A stretch of 64,000 bases of DNA from Rhodococcus sp. G-MC3 (GTDB taxonomy: Bacteria > Actinomycetota > Actinomycetes > Mycobacteriales > Mycobacteriaceae): the NCBI RefSeq assembly GCF_030063335.1, contig NZ_JASISW010000012.1:1-64000 (forward strand), read 5' to 3'. Positions 34,961 through 44,106 of the stretch are shown piece by piece. Position numbers and translations under genes: made by a program. Every line of letters begins with the position of its first letter. Position 1 is the stretch's first letter. Under the pieces are notes generated by a model, which saw only the letters and a program-made list of their open reading frames with translations, ran no database searches and had not been told where the DNA came from.

Positions 34961-35908
34961 GTGAGCACAGTCCCCGCAGTGAGTACAACAACGGAACGAG
35001 TGCTGCCCTCGGCACGCCGAAGGACTTTCTTCGGTAGGCCGTGGAGTGATTACGCACTCTTCTCGATTCTTCTGGGCCCGAATCTGGCCCTGCTGGTCGT
35101 GTTCACCTACCGACCGCTGATCGAAAACTTCCAGTTCTCTTTCTACGACTGGAATCTGTCCTCTCCCACTTCGACGTTCGTGGGGTTGGCCAACTACCGT
35201 GAGTGGTTCTCTCGAGACGACACCTGGGTGATCGTCGGCAACACCGTCATTTTCACCATCGCAGCGGTCGTCGGCAGCCTCGTGCTCGGACTCGTGTTGG
35301 CGTTGCTCCTGGATCAGAAGCTTCGTGGCCGCAACTTCGTACGATCAGCCGTCTTCGCACCGTTCGTCATCTCTGGTGCCGCGATCGGTATCGCCTTCCA
35401 GTTCGTCTTCGATCCGAACTTCGGCCTCGTCCAAGATTTGCTGCACCGAGTCGGGCTGAGTTCGCCCGATTTCTATCAGGATCCCCACTGGGCTCTGTTC
35501 ATGATCACGGTGACGTACCTGTGGAAGAACCTCGGCTACACCTTCGTCATCTACTTGGCGGCGCTCCAGGGCGTCCGCAAGGAACTGATGGAAGCCGCGG
35601 AGATCGACCGCGCGAGCACATGGACTACCTTCCGCAAGGTACTTCTGCCGCAGCTGCGCCCGACGACGTTCTTTCTCTCGATCACCGTCTTGCTGAACTC
35701 GCTCCAGGTGTTCGACATCATCAACGTCATGACGCGCGGCGGTCCGCTCGGCAACGGCACCACCACGATGGTCTTCCAGGTGTACGAGGAAACGTTCCGC
35801 AACTTCCGCGCCGGTTACGGGGCCACGGTTGCGACCATCATGTTCGTGGTCCTGTTGATCATCACCCTCGTACAGGTACGGATCATGGATCGGGACGATC
35901 AGCGATGA
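34961..35908 (+). CDS. ugpA: ABC importer permease UgpA-like
   Basis: 315 residues, MalF/UgpA class, six membrane helices. The EAA motif MEAAEIDRASTWTTFRKVLLP (about 211-231) contacts the ATPase. GTG at 34961 is taken; a second in-frame GTG at 34979 is possible. First gene of ugpA-ugpE-ugpB-ugpC, the order of the M. tuberculosis operon whose binding protein recognises glycerophosphodiesters such as glycerophosphocholine. Confidence 0.9.
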   Translation: MSTVPAVSTTTERVLPSARRRTFFGRPWSDYALFSILLGPNLALLVVFTYRPLIENFQFSFYDWNLSSPTSTFVGLANYREWFSRDDTWVIVGNTVIFTIAAVVGSLVLGLVLALLLDQKLRGRNFVRSAVFAPFVISGAAIGIAFQFVFDPNFGLVQDLLHRVGLSSPDFYQDPHWALFMITVTYLWKNLGYTFVIYLAALQGVRKELMEAAEIDRASTWTTFRKVLLPQLRPTTFFLSITVLLNSLQVFDIINVMTRGGPLGNGTTTMVFQVYEETFRNFRAGYGATVATIMFVVLLIITLVQVRIMDRDDQR

Positions 35909-36789
35909 CAGTGACATTGAAAGCTCCCGAGCCGGCAACTCGAATCGCACCGAAAGATCCCCAGCGCCAACGCAGCCTTCAGATGGTATTCGGATACATT
36001 GCGATAGTGTTGGTGCTCTTGGTGATCGGGCTTCCGCTGTTCTGGATTTTGATCACCTCGTTCAAGGACCGTAGTGACATCTACACTCGGCCGGTCACGT
36101 GGTGGCCCAATTCGTTTCGGCCCGCGAACTACTCGGAAGCGACGACGGAAGTTCCGTTCTTCACCTACCTGCGCAACTCGCTGATCATCACGGCCGCAAC
36201 GTCGTCCATCAAATTTGTGCTGGGGGTTCTGAGCGCATACGGGTTGGTGTTCCTGCGCTTCCCCGGCAAGAACATCGTGTTCCTGGTGATTATCGCAGCG
36301 CTGATGGTGCCCAACCAGATCACGGTCATCTCCAACTACTCGCTGATCTCCGAGCTGGGATGGCGAAACTCATTCCAGGGCATCATTCTTCCACTTGCCG
36401 GCGTGGCTTTCGGAACGTTCCTGATGCGCAATCACTTTCTGTCACTGCCCGCCGAAATCATCGAAGCCGCCCGTATGGACGGCGCCGGTACCTTCCGGTT
36501 GATGTTTCGCGTCGTGCTTCCGCTGTCCGGGCCCACGATGGTGGCCTTCGCCATCATCACCATCGTGACCGAATGGAACGAATACCTCTGGCCGTTCCTG
36601 ATGTCCGACGATTCCTCGGTGGCACCGCTCCCCGTCGGCCTCACCCTGTTGCAGAACAGCGAGGGCTATACCAACTGGGGCGCCGTCATGGCGGCGACCA
36701 TCCTGACCATCCTTCCGATTCTTCTCGTCTTCCTCGTACTGCAACGCCAGATGATCAAGGGCCTCACCTCCGGTGCGGTCAAAGGCTGA
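35905..36789 (+). CDS. ugpE: ABC importer permease UgpE-like
   Basis: 294 residues, MalG/UgpE class, six membrane helices. The EAA motif IIEAARMDGAGTFRLMFRVV is near residue 185. ATG at 35905 overlaps the ugpA stop (ATGA). It pairs with UgpA to form the membrane channel. Confidence 0.9.
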   Translation: MTVTLKAPEPATRIAPKDPQRQRSLQMVFGYIAIVLVLLVIGLPLFWILITSFKDRSDIYTRPVTWWPNSFRPANYSEATTEVPFFTYLRNSLIITAATSSIKFVLGVLSAYGLVFLRFPGKNIVFLVIIAALMVPNQITVISNYSLISELGWRNSFQGIILPLAGVAFGTFLMRNHFLSLPAEIIEAARMDGAGTFRLMFRVVLPLSGPTMVAFAIITIVTEWNEYLWPFLMSDDSSVAPLPVGLTLLQNSEGYTNWGAVMAATILTILPILLVFLVLQRQMIKGLTSGAVKG

Positions 36790-36816
36790 TTCGTTCCACC
36801 TTCAGGAGAAACACTC

Positions 36817-38136
36817 ATGGCCAACATAAATCGTCGCGGATTCCTCACCCTGACCGGCACACTGGCCGCTGGTGCGGCCCTGGCCGCGTGCAGCGGACCC
36901 GGAACAAGCTCCTCGGGCGATGCCGGATCCGGTGATGCAAGCACCATCAACTTCTGGTCGAGTCACCCCGGTAAGTCGCAGGAGTTCGAGAAGGAGCTCA
37001 TCTCGCGCTTCCAGGCCGCGAACCCGGGCCTGACGGTCAACCTGATCGACGGCGGAAAGAATTACGAGGAGGTCTCGCAGAAATTCAACGCCTCGCTGTC
37101 CGGTAACGACGTGCCCGACGTCGTCGTCCTCTCCGATGTGTGGTGGTTCAACTACGCACTGACCGGTGCCATCGAGCCCCTCGACAAGCACTTCGCGGCA
37201 GCAGGTGTCGACTCCAGCGACTACGTGGATTCTCTTCTTGCCGACTACAACTGGAACGGCAATCACTGGGCGCTTCCGTACGCGCGTTCGACGCCGCTGT
37301 TCTACTACAACAAGGCAGTCTGGGCGCAGGCAGGCCTCCCGGATCGTGGACCCGCGACGTGGCAGGAATTCGACGAGTGGGGCCCACGGATCCAGGCCGT
37401 CGTCGGCAACGGCAAGCTCGCTCACGGCTGGGGCAACGCGGTGGACTACCTGGGCTGGACGTTCGAGGGCCCGATCTGGACGTTCGGTGGGTCGTACTCC
37501 GACGGCTTCGAGCTCAAGTTCGACGACGAAAAGACCATTGCGGCAGGTCAGTTCCTCAAGGACATGATCCACACCAAGAAGTACGCAGCGGTTTCCAACG
37601 ACATCGCCAACGACTTCGGCGCAGGCATCATCGCCTCGACCGTTGCCTCGACCGGCGATCTCTCGGGCATCACGAAGAACGCAGCCTTCGAGTTCGGTAC
37701 GGCATTCTTGCCGTCCAACGACGGACAGCCTGGCTGCCCGACGGGAGGGGCCGGTCTCGCCATCCCCTCCAAGATCTCGGACGAGCGTAAGGTCAACGCG
37801 CTCAGGTTCATCGACTTCGCCACCAACGGCGCCAATACCGCCTACTTCTCGCAGAACACCGGTTACATGCCGGTCCGCAAGTCCGCTCAGCAGGATCCGA
37901 GCGAGATTGCGTTCCTCGAAGCCAACCCGAACGCCAAGACGGCCGTCGACCAGCTGGCCAAGACGCGCTCGCAGGACAGTGCTCGCGTGTTCGTGCCTGG
38001 CGGGGACAAGATCATCGGTACCGGTCTCGAGCAGATCGCACTCCAGAACGCCGACGTGGCAACCACGTTCGCGAGCGTGCAGGACCAGCTGCAGCAGATC
38101 ATCGACCGTCAGATCACCCCGAAGCTTCCCGCGTAA
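36817..38136 (+). CDS. ugpB: Substrate-binding lipoprotein UgpB-like
   Basis: 439 residues. The signal MANINRRGFLTLTGTLAAG has twin Arg and the lipobox LAACS (Cys25), so it is probably a lipoprotein, perhaps Tat-exported. The mature protein follows M. tuberculosis UgpB closely: FWSSHPGKSQEFEKELI, VNLIDGGKNYEEVSQKFNA, YARSTPLFYYNKA, TGGAGLAIPSK and GADKI/GGDKI near the end. This suggests glycerophosphodiester binding and phospholipid head-group scavenging. ATG at 36817 follows AGGAGA. Confidence 0.92.
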   Translation: MANINRRGFLTLTGTLAAGAALAACSGPGTSSSGDAGSGDASTINFWSSHPGKSQEFEKELISRFQAANPGLTVNLIDGGKNYEEVSQKFNASLSGNDVPDVVVLSDVWWFNYALTGAIEPLDKHFAAAGVDSSDYVDSLLADYNWNGNHWALPYARSTPLFYYNKAVWAQAGLPDRGPATWQEFDEWGPRIQAVVGNGKLAHGWGNAVDYLGWTFEGPIWTFGGSYSDGFELKFDDEKTIAAGQFLKDMIHTKKYAAVSNDIANDFGAGIIASTVASTGDLSGITKNAAFEFGTAFLPSNDGQPGCPTGGAGLAIPSKISDERKVNALRFIDFATNGANTAYFSQNTGYMPVRKSAQQDPSEIAFLEANPNAKTAVDQLAKTRSQDSARVFVPGGDKIIGTGLEQIALQNADVATTFASVQDQLQQIIDRQITPKLPA

Positions 38137-39209
38137 TGGCAGCCGTCCACTACTCGGCAGTCTCGCATCGCTACCCAGGCGCCGACTCACTGGCCGTCGA
38201 TTCGCTCGAGCTCGATATCGCCGATGGTGAATTCATCGTTCTCGTCGGCCCTTCGGGATGTGGCAAGTCGACGAGTCTGCGCATGCTGGCCGGTCTCGAA
38301 TCGGTCGAGAGCGGCCACATCGACATCGGCGGCGTCGATGTCACCTCGCTCGCCCCGCGGGCGCGGGACGTTGCGATGGTGTTCCAGAACTACGCGCTGT
38401 ACCCGAACATGACCGTCGGGGACAACATGGGGTTCGCTCTGCGCAACGCCGGAATGAGCAAGGCGGACACAGCGGTCCGTGTGCTGGAGGCCGCGAAGAT
38501 GCTCGAGTTGGAACCTCTGTTGGACCGTAAGCCGGGCAAGTTGTCCGGTGGTCAACGTCAGCGGGTGGCGATGGGACGCGCGATCGTTCGTCAGCCCAAG
38601 GTGTTCTGCATGGACGAGCCACTGTCCAATCTGGATGCCAAGCTTCGCGTCAGTACCCGGGCGCAGATCGCCGGACTACAGAAGCGCCTCGGCACAACCA
38701 CCGTGTACGTCACCCACGATCAGGTCGAGGCCATGACGATGGGTGACCGCGTTGCGGTGTTGCAGGCAGGAAAGTTGCAGCAGGTCGCTGCACCGCGGGA
38801 GCTGTACGACAACCCGGTCAACACGTTCGTCGCAGGCTTCATCGGTTCTCCCGGAATGAATCTTCTCGACGCTCCGGTGATCGACGGTGCCGCGGTTATC
38901 GGAGGCGTCCGGATGCCGGCACCGACATCGGATGCGCGGGTGACCATCGGGATTCGGCCCGAAGGCTGGGATCTCGTCGGCGAGGGGGTTGGGTCTGTTT
39001 CTGTTGCAGTCGAACTCGTCGAGGAACTCGGAGCGGAGTCGTTCCTGTACGGCGCGCCGCCGCTCGGTTCGGACTGGAGTGCCCAGTCCGGCCGGCTCGC
39101 GGTTCGCGTCGATCGAAAGCTCGCCGTCGGTCTCGCTCAGACCGTCCGGGTGGTCCCCAAGCTCGACGAGGTGTTCTTCTTTTCGTCCTCTACCGGGGAG
39201 CGCTTGTAG
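38136..39209 (+). CDS. ugpC: ABC importer ATPase UgpC-like
   Basis: 357 residues of the MalK/UgpC class. Walker A GPSGCGKST (about 35), signature LSGGQRQR, Walker B VFCMDEPLSNLDAK, switch His in VTHDQVEA. The C-terminal TOBE-like regulatory part (about 240-357) is present. ATG at 38136 shares a base with the ugpB stop (TAATG). Its last codons overlap the convergent P450 gene by 20 bp. Confidence 0.92.
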   Translation: MAAVHYSAVSHRYPGADSLAVDSLELDIADGEFIVLVGPSGCGKSTSLRMLAGLESVESGHIDIGGVDVTSLAPRARDVAMVFQNYALYPNMTVGDNMGFALRNAGMSKADTAVRVLEAAKMLELEPLLDRKPGKLSGGQRQRVAMGRAIVRQPKVFCMDEPLSNLDAKLRVSTRAQIAGLQKRLGTTTVYVTHDQVEAMTMGDRVAVLQAGKLQQVAAPRELYDNPVNTFVAGFIGSPGMNLLDAPVIDGAAVIGGVRMPAPTSDARVTIGIRPEGWDLVGEGVGSVSVAVELVEELGAESFLYGAPPLGSDWSAQSGRLAVRVDRKLAVGLAQTVRVVPKLDEVFFFSSSTGERL

Positions 39210-40500
39210 AAGCAGGCTGTCCCAGATCGACGGGCAGCGACGCCCAGCCATGCAGGACGCGGGTGTCACGACGGATTCCCTCGCCTGCGGACTGCAGGTG
39301 GGGGAACCGGTCGAAGAGCGTCTTCAATCCCACTTCGGTCTCGGCCTTCGCGAGCGACGCGCCGAGGCAGTAGTGACGCCCGCCCGAGAACGAGAGGTGC
39401 TTGTTCGCGTTCGCGCGAGTGACATCGAATCGGTAGGGGTCCTCGAACACCTCGGGGTCGCGGTTGGCCCCAGCCAGGACCAGAACCACGAGTGCGCCCT
39501 TCGCGATCGGGATTCCCTCGATCGTCACATCGTGTTTGGCCAGACGTGCGGTGAGCTGCACCGGTGATTCCAGGCGCAGCATCTCGTCGACCGCCGACAC
39601 CCAGTGGGCGGGATCCTCCTGCAGAACTGTGAGCTGATCGGGATGTTCGAGGAGCAGCGCAATGCCGCTGCCGAGTAGATTGACCGTCGTCTCGAATCCG
39701 GCCGCAAGCACAAGACCGGCTGTTGCGCGGAGCTCCTCGTCGTTGAGCCCGACACCGTCCTCCTTCGCCTTGATGAGTTGGCTCATCAAGTCGTCGCCAG
39801 GGTTGCGGCGTAGCTCGGCGAGGTGATCGGCAAGCCAGGCGTCGAACTGCTCCAGTCCCTTCTCCACGCGCTGGAACTGCTCCCAGGACAACCCGATATC
39901 GAGGCTCGGCGCCGCCATCTCACCGAACTCCAACACCTTCTGACGGTCCTCATCGGGTACGCCGAGGATGGTGCTGATGACGGCCACCGGGAGCTGAGCG
40001 CAATAGGCGTGCACGATATCTACCTCGCGGCCTCCCCTGGTGAGATCGTCCAGCAGGGAGTCGGCCTTCTCCTGAACCATCTCGCGCATTTTCGCGACAG
40101 CGCGCGGGGTGAAGACCGAGGACACCAGCTTGCGGTACCGCGTGTGCTCGGGCGGTTCCACCGACAGCAACGACGGCGGCTTCAGGGGGTGCAGGGCCTT
40201 CGACCGTGTCCGATTCTCGACGAACCGCAGCGGACCGGGGAGATTGGCCCCGAGCTCGGTGACGCGGAGATCGTCGGAGCGCAGCAGCTCGTGCACCACG
40301 CGGTGGTTGACGCTGATGTTCGAGATTCGCGTCTTCACCAGCGGCCCCGCGGCACGGATTCTTTCGAACACCTGCCGCGGGTTTGCGCGCGTCGCCGGGT
40401 CGGCGACGAGCATCGCCTGCATGTCCCCGGCCTTGGCGGCCTTCTGTGCTCCGTAGCGCACGATGCCGTGCGCCGCGATCCATCTGATTCGAGCTTTCAT
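39190..40500 (-). CDS. Cytochrome P450
   Basis: 436 residues, soluble bacterial class. The I-helix is AGFETT, the ExxR motif is in DEMLRLESP, and the heme loop FSGGRHYCLGASLA gives Cys about 376. ATG at 40500 follows GGAGGG; the frame extends upstream only through the palindromic repeat, which is unlikely to be coding. Redox partners and substrate are not visible. The 39-residue basic N-terminus (MKARIRWIAAHGIVRYG) is typical of several mycobacterial P450s. Confidence 0.92.
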   Translation of the reverse strand: MKARIRWIAAHGIVRYGAQKAAKAGDMQAMLVADPATRANPRQVFERIRAAGPLVKTRISNISVNHRVVHELLRSDDLRVTELGANLPGPLRFVENRTRSKALHPLKPPSLLSVEPPEHTRYRKLVSSVFTPRAVAKMREMVQEKADSLLDDLTRGGREVDIVHAYCAQLPVAVISTILGVPDEDRQKVLEFGEMAAPSLDIGLSWEQFQRVEKGLEQFDAWLADHLAELRRNPGDDLMSQLIKAKEDGVGLNDEELRATAGLVLAAGFETTVNLLGSGIALLLEHPDQLTVLQEDPAHWVSAVDEMLRLESPVQLTARLAKHDVTIEGIPIAKGALVVLVLAGANRDPEVFEDPYRFDVTRANANKHLSFSGGRHYCLGASLAKAETEVGLKTLFDRFPHLQSAGEGIRRDTRVLHGWASLPVDLGQPASTSAPR

Positions 40501-40521
40501 CGAGGCCCTCCTACGTCGGGT

Positions 40522-40565
40522 ATGTGCGCGGAAATACGTCGCAGGGGACGTATTTCCGCGCACAT
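40522..40565. repeat. Intergenic palindrome family, copy 4 (perfect 19-bp stem)
   Basis: Left arm ATGTGCGCGGAAATACGTC (40522-40540) and right arm GACGTATTTCCGCGCACAT (40547-40565) are exact complements around loop GCAGGG. It sits 5 nt after the M13 peptidase stop and 21 nt upstream of the P450 start, so it separates two minus-strand genes. Confidence 0.95.
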
Positions 40566-40569
40566 GCGC

Positions 40570-42540
40570 CTACCAAATCTTGACGCGCTGCTCCGGATCC
40601 AAGTACAGCGCATCTCCTGGCTTCACAGCGAACGCTTCGTGAAAACTGTCCAGGTTGCGTACTACTCCGTTGCAGCGGAACTCAGGCGGGGAGTGCGGGT
40701 CGACCGCGAGACGACGGATCGCCTCTTCGTCGCGTGCCTTGGTCCTCCACACCTGTGACCATCCGAAGAACACTCGTTGCAGACCCGTGAGTCCGTCGAG
40801 TACGGGAGCGTCCTTACCTTCCAGTGCGATCTTGTACGCGGCGACGGCGATGGACAGTCCGCCGAGGTCGCCGATGTTTTCACCGATCGTGAACTTGCCG
40901 TTCACCTTGTGACCGGGCAGTGCTTTGGGCTCGAACTGGTCGTACTGGTCGATCAATGCCGTGGTGCGCTTGCTGAACTCGGTGCGATCCGAATCGGTCC
41001 ACCAGTCGATCATGTTGCCGTCACCGTCGTACTTGGCGCCCTGATCGTCGAATCCGTGGCCGATCTCGTGCCCGATGACAGCTCCGATTCCGCCGTAGTT
41101 GGCTGCGTCATCGGCGCCGGAGTCGAAGAACGGCGGCTGCAGAATGGCTGCGGGAAAGACGATTTCGTTCATTCCCGGGTTGTAGTAGGCGTTGACGGTC
41201 TGCGGGGTCATGAACCATTCGTCGCGGTCGACCGGGCCACCGAGCTTGTCTAGATCTCGCTGGTATTCGGCGACGTAGCCTCGTCGGTAGTTGCCGACGA
41301 GGTCGCCCGCGTCGATCGTGATGGCGTCGTAGTCGCGCCAGCGGTCGGGGTAGCCGATCTTCGGGGTGAACTTGTCGAGCTTGTCCAAAGCCTTCTGGCG
41401 GGTCTCCGGACTCATCCACTCCAGGTCGGTGATGTTTCGGCGGTACGCCTCGGTGAGGTTCGCGACGAGGACCTGCATGCGTGCCTTCGCGTCCGCGGGA
41501 AAGTGCCGCTCGACGTAGATCTTGCCGACGACCTCACCGAGGAGATCCTGGACGAGCGAGACGCCTCTCTTCCAACGCTCTCGGTTCTCTTCGGTGCCGC
41601 TGAGCTTGGTGCCGTAAAAAGCGAAACTCTCGTCGACGAGTGCTGCGGTCAGGTACGTCGCCCGGCCGTGCACGATGCGCCACGCCAGCCATGCCTTCCA
41701 GTCCTCGATGTCCTCGGACACCCAGAGGCCGGTGAACGTGGTCAGGTACGGAGGCTGCCGCACGACGATTTCCGCGAACTGTTTCGTTGTGCCACCGAGA
41801 CCGGAAATCCAGGCGGCCCAATTGAATCCAGGTGCGTTCTTCACGAGGGTGTCGAACTCGAACAGGTTGTAGCTCTTCTCGGCATCGCGGCGTTCGACGA
41901 CGTCCCAGTGCCCCGCGGCGAGCTTCTTCTCCAGGTCGAATACGCGCTGCGCGTCGTAGGACAGGCCGGCAAGGGAGAACATTTTCGCAATGTGCGCGAC
42001 GTAGGCCTCACGGATCTCGGCGTAGCCGTCCTCGCGATAGTAGGACTCGTCGGGCAGGCCCGTTCCGGACTGCGAGAAGTGCACGAGATAGCGGGAGGAA
42101 TTTTTCGCGTCGGTGTCGACGTAGTGGCCGATGGCTCCGCCGATACCCGTCCGCTGCAGCGACCCCATTACCTCGGCGAGGGTGACGAGGTCACCGGCGT
42201 CGGCGACGGCAGCGAGTTCGTCGGCGATAGGGGTAAGTCCCGCCTCTTCGACGGCCTCCGCGTCGAGGAAGCTCGAGTAGAGGTCGCCGACCTTCTGCGC
42301 GTCGGTGCCGACGGCCGGATCGGATGCTGCCGACTCCTGGATAATTGTGCGGACGTCTTCTTCGGCCTTGTCGTAGAGGGTCCGGAACGCTCCGTCGACC
42401 GCGCGGTCCGCCGGGATGGCGTAATCGTCGAGCCACTTGCCGTTGACGTGAACGAACAGATCGTCCTGTGCCCGTGTGCCGGAGTCCGTATAGGTGAGGT
42501 CGATGCCAGAGTTGGCCGGTCCTGAATCCAATGCCGTCAT
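40570..42540 (-). CDS. zmp1: M13-family zinc metallopeptidase, Zmp1-like
   Basis: 656 residues, neprilysin family, close to mycobacterial Zmp1 (about 663). Zinc motif HEIGHGFDDQG (about 489) with the third ligand in ENIGDLGG (about 553), substrate-backbone motif VNAYYNPGMNEIVFPA, and C-terminal CNGVVRN and VKIW. There is no signal peptide. ATG at 42540 (MTALDSG) is preferred; ATG at 42549 is nine bases upstream. Mycobacterial Zmp1 cleaves peptides and affects host responses; in an environmental species a housekeeping peptidase role is more likely. Confidence 0.92.
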   Translation of the reverse strand: MTALDSGPANSGIDLTYTDSGTRAQDDLFVHVNGKWLDDYAIPADRAVDGAFRTLYDKAEEDVRTIIQESAASDPAVGTDAQKVGDLYSSFLDAEAVEEAGLTPIADELAAVADAGDLVTLAEVMGSLQRTGIGGAIGHYVDTDAKNSSRYLVHFSQSGTGLPDESYYREDGYAEIREAYVAHIAKMFSLAGLSYDAQRVFDLEKKLAAGHWDVVERRDAEKSYNLFEFDTLVKNAPGFNWAAWISGLGGTTKQFAEIVVRQPPYLTTFTGLWVSEDIEDWKAWLAWRIVHGRATYLTAALVDESFAFYGTKLSGTEENRERWKRGVSLVQDLLGEVVGKIYVERHFPADAKARMQVLVANLTEAYRRNITDLEWMSPETRQKALDKLDKFTPKIGYPDRWRDYDAITIDAGDLVGNYRRGYVAEYQRDLDKLGGPVDRDEWFMTPQTVNAYYNPGMNEIVFPAAILQPPFFDSGADDAANYGGIGAVIGHEIGHGFDDQGAKYDGDGNMIDWWTDSDRTEFSKRTTALIDQYDQFEPKALPGHKVNGKFTIGENIGDLGGLSIAVAAYKIALEGKDAPVLDGLTGLQRVFFGWSQVWRTKARDEEAIRRLAVDPHSPPEFRCNGVVRNLDSFHEAFAVKPGDALYLDPEQRVKIW

Positions 42541-42559
42541 GCTTCCCATCTTTACACTC

Positions 42560-42588
42560 TTGCGTGCGATTGAACGGGTGTTTAGGAT
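42560..42588 (+). promoter_or_regulatory. Promoter of the TetR gene, probably leaderless mRNA
   Basis: TTGCGT (42560-42565), 17-bp spacer, TAGGAT (42583-42588). Transcription would start about 7 nt later, at or next to the ATG at 42596. No Shine-Dalgarno is present before this ATG, so a leaderless transcript is likely, as is common in actinomycetes. Confidence 0.55.
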
Positions 42589-42595
42589 CTGAAAC

Positions 42596-43216
42596 ATGCG
42601 TTCAGTGAAGCCGGAAGATCTGACGACGAGGGCTCGAATCCGCGATGCGGCCATCGACGTGTTCGGCCGGTCTGGATTCACGACGGGCGTGCGCACGGTG
42701 GCGACCGCAGCAGGCGTGTCTCCCGGACTGGTCAATCACCATTTCGGATCGAAAGAGGGCCTTCGGCGGGCGTGTGACGAGTACGTTCTGGCGGTCATCC
42801 ACGAGAGCAAATCCGCGTCGCTGGCGGGCTCGCCGGCCAGCGTCATCGAACAGCTCGCCGAAATCGACCACTACGCCCCGACGGTCGCCTACATTGTCCG
42901 AAGTTTCGCGGTTGGCGGACAGCTCGCGACCGCAATGTTCGAGCGCATGGTCGACGACGCGGCCGCTTACCTCCACGAGGGGGTGAAGAGCGGGAAACTC
43001 ACCTCCAGCCGCGACCCAGCCGCTCGCGCCCGATTCCTCACCCGCCAGAGTGTCGGCGGCATGTTGCTCTACATCCAGATGCTGCCCGAAGGAACCGATT
43101 TCACGGTTGCCGTCCGTGCGTTGACCGAGGAAACCACGCTCCCCGCGCTCGAGCTCTACACCGAAGCACTGTTCACCGATTCCGACACACTCACTGCTTT
43201 TCTGGAGGAGTCATGA
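42596..43216 (+). CDS. TetR-family regulator of the adjacent ABC exporter
   Basis: 206 residues with the N-terminal HTH ([38 protein letters not shown]). The C-terminal ligand domain is unlike well-known members. The stop overlaps the ABC ATPase start (ATGATG), so regulator and exporter are co-translated. It is divergent from the M13 peptidase gene by 55 bp and could affect both, although autoregulation of the exporter operon is the usual pattern. Confidence 0.88.
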   Translation: MRSVKPEDLTTRARIRDAAIDVFGRSGFTTGVRTVATAAGVSPGLVNHHFGSKEGLRRACDEYVLAVIHESKSASLAGSPASVIEQLAEIDHYAPTVAYIVRSFAVGGQLATAMFERMVDDAAAYLHEGVKSGKLTSSRDPAARARFLTRQSVGGMLLYIQMLPEGTDFTVAVRALTEETTLPALELYTEALFTDSDTLTAFLEES

Positions 43217-44106
43217 TGGCCATCGATGTCAGCGAACTGAGCAAAACGTTCGGCAAGGCCACAGCCCTTGACGGGCTCGAACTTCATGTCGGCGCGGGTG
43301 AGGTTCACGGATTCCTCGGCCCGAACGGCGCAGGCAAGTCCACCACGATCCGAATTCTGCTCGGTCTGATACGCGCCACCTCCGGTCACGTCCAGCTGCT
43401 CGGCGGCGACCCGTGGCGTGACGCCGTCGCCCTGCATCGACGCCTTGCCTACGTCCCCGGTGATGTGACGCTCTGGCCCCAGCTCACCGGCGGCGAAGTT
43501 GTCGATCTACTCGCGCGCATGCGCGGTGGGATCGACCCGGCGCGTCGAGGGGAACTGATCGAGCGTTTCGAACTCGACCCAACGAAGAAGACGCGCACCT
43601 ACTCCAGGGGGAACCGGCAGAAAGTCGCGCTGGTGTCGGCATTCGCGTCGAACGCGGACGTGCTGTTGCTCGACGAACCGACAACCGGACTCGACCCACT
43701 GAAGGAGCAGGTGTTCGCAGGTTGCGTCACCGACGCGGTGGCGCGCGGCGCGACGGTGCTGCTGTCGTCGCACATTCTGTCCGAGGTCGACAAGCTCTGC
43801 GATCGTGTCACGATCATCCGCGACGGCAGAACAGTCGACTCGGGTGCGCTCGCGGACATGCGGCACCTGACTCACTCCACGGTCACGGCCGTGCTGGAGC
43901 GGCCCCTTGTCGATCCGGGCTCGTTGCCTGGTGAGGTGACCGTCGACGGTCACTCGGTGACCTGCCGAACCACCAGCGCCGATCTGCCGGTACTGATGCA
44001 TCTGCTCGCCGACGGTGGAATAACCAGTCTGGTCAGCTCGCCCCCGACGCTGGAGGACCTGTTCCTGAAGTATTACGCATCGAGCACTTCGGCGCACCAG
44101 CCATGA
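43213..44106 (+). CDS. ABC exporter ATPase (drug-resistance type)
   Basis: 297 residues, single nucleotide-binding domain: Walker [10 protein letters not shown], signature YSRGNRQK (degenerate, as in DrrA-like exporters), Walker [14 protein letters not shown], switch His LSSHILSE. The C-terminal 70 residues fit DrrA-type ATPases. ATG at 43213 overlaps the TetR stop; ATG at 43216 gives better spacing to GGAGG and may be used instead. Confidence 0.9.
   Translation: MMAIDVSELSKTFGKATALDGLELHVGAGEVHGFLGPNGAGKSTTIRILLGLIRATSGHVQLLGGDPWRDAVALHRRLAYVPGDVTLWPQLTGGEVVDLLARMRGGIDPARRGELIERFELDPTKKTRTYSRGNRQKVALVSAFASNADVLLLDEPTTGLDPLKEQVFAGCVTDAVARGATVLLSSHILSEVDKLCDRVTIIRDGRTVDSGALADMRHLTHSTVTAVLERPLVDPGSLPGEVTVDGHSVTCRTTSADLPVLMHLLADGGITSLVSSPPTLEDLFLKYYASSTSAHQP

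Noticed and set aside
40501..40563. N-terminal extension of the P450 to 40563
   Set aside because: The extra codons run through the intergenic palindrome, and the same peptide-like pattern (TYFRSH) appears at other copies, so it is a by-product of the repeat. ATG 40500 has a good ribosome-binding site.
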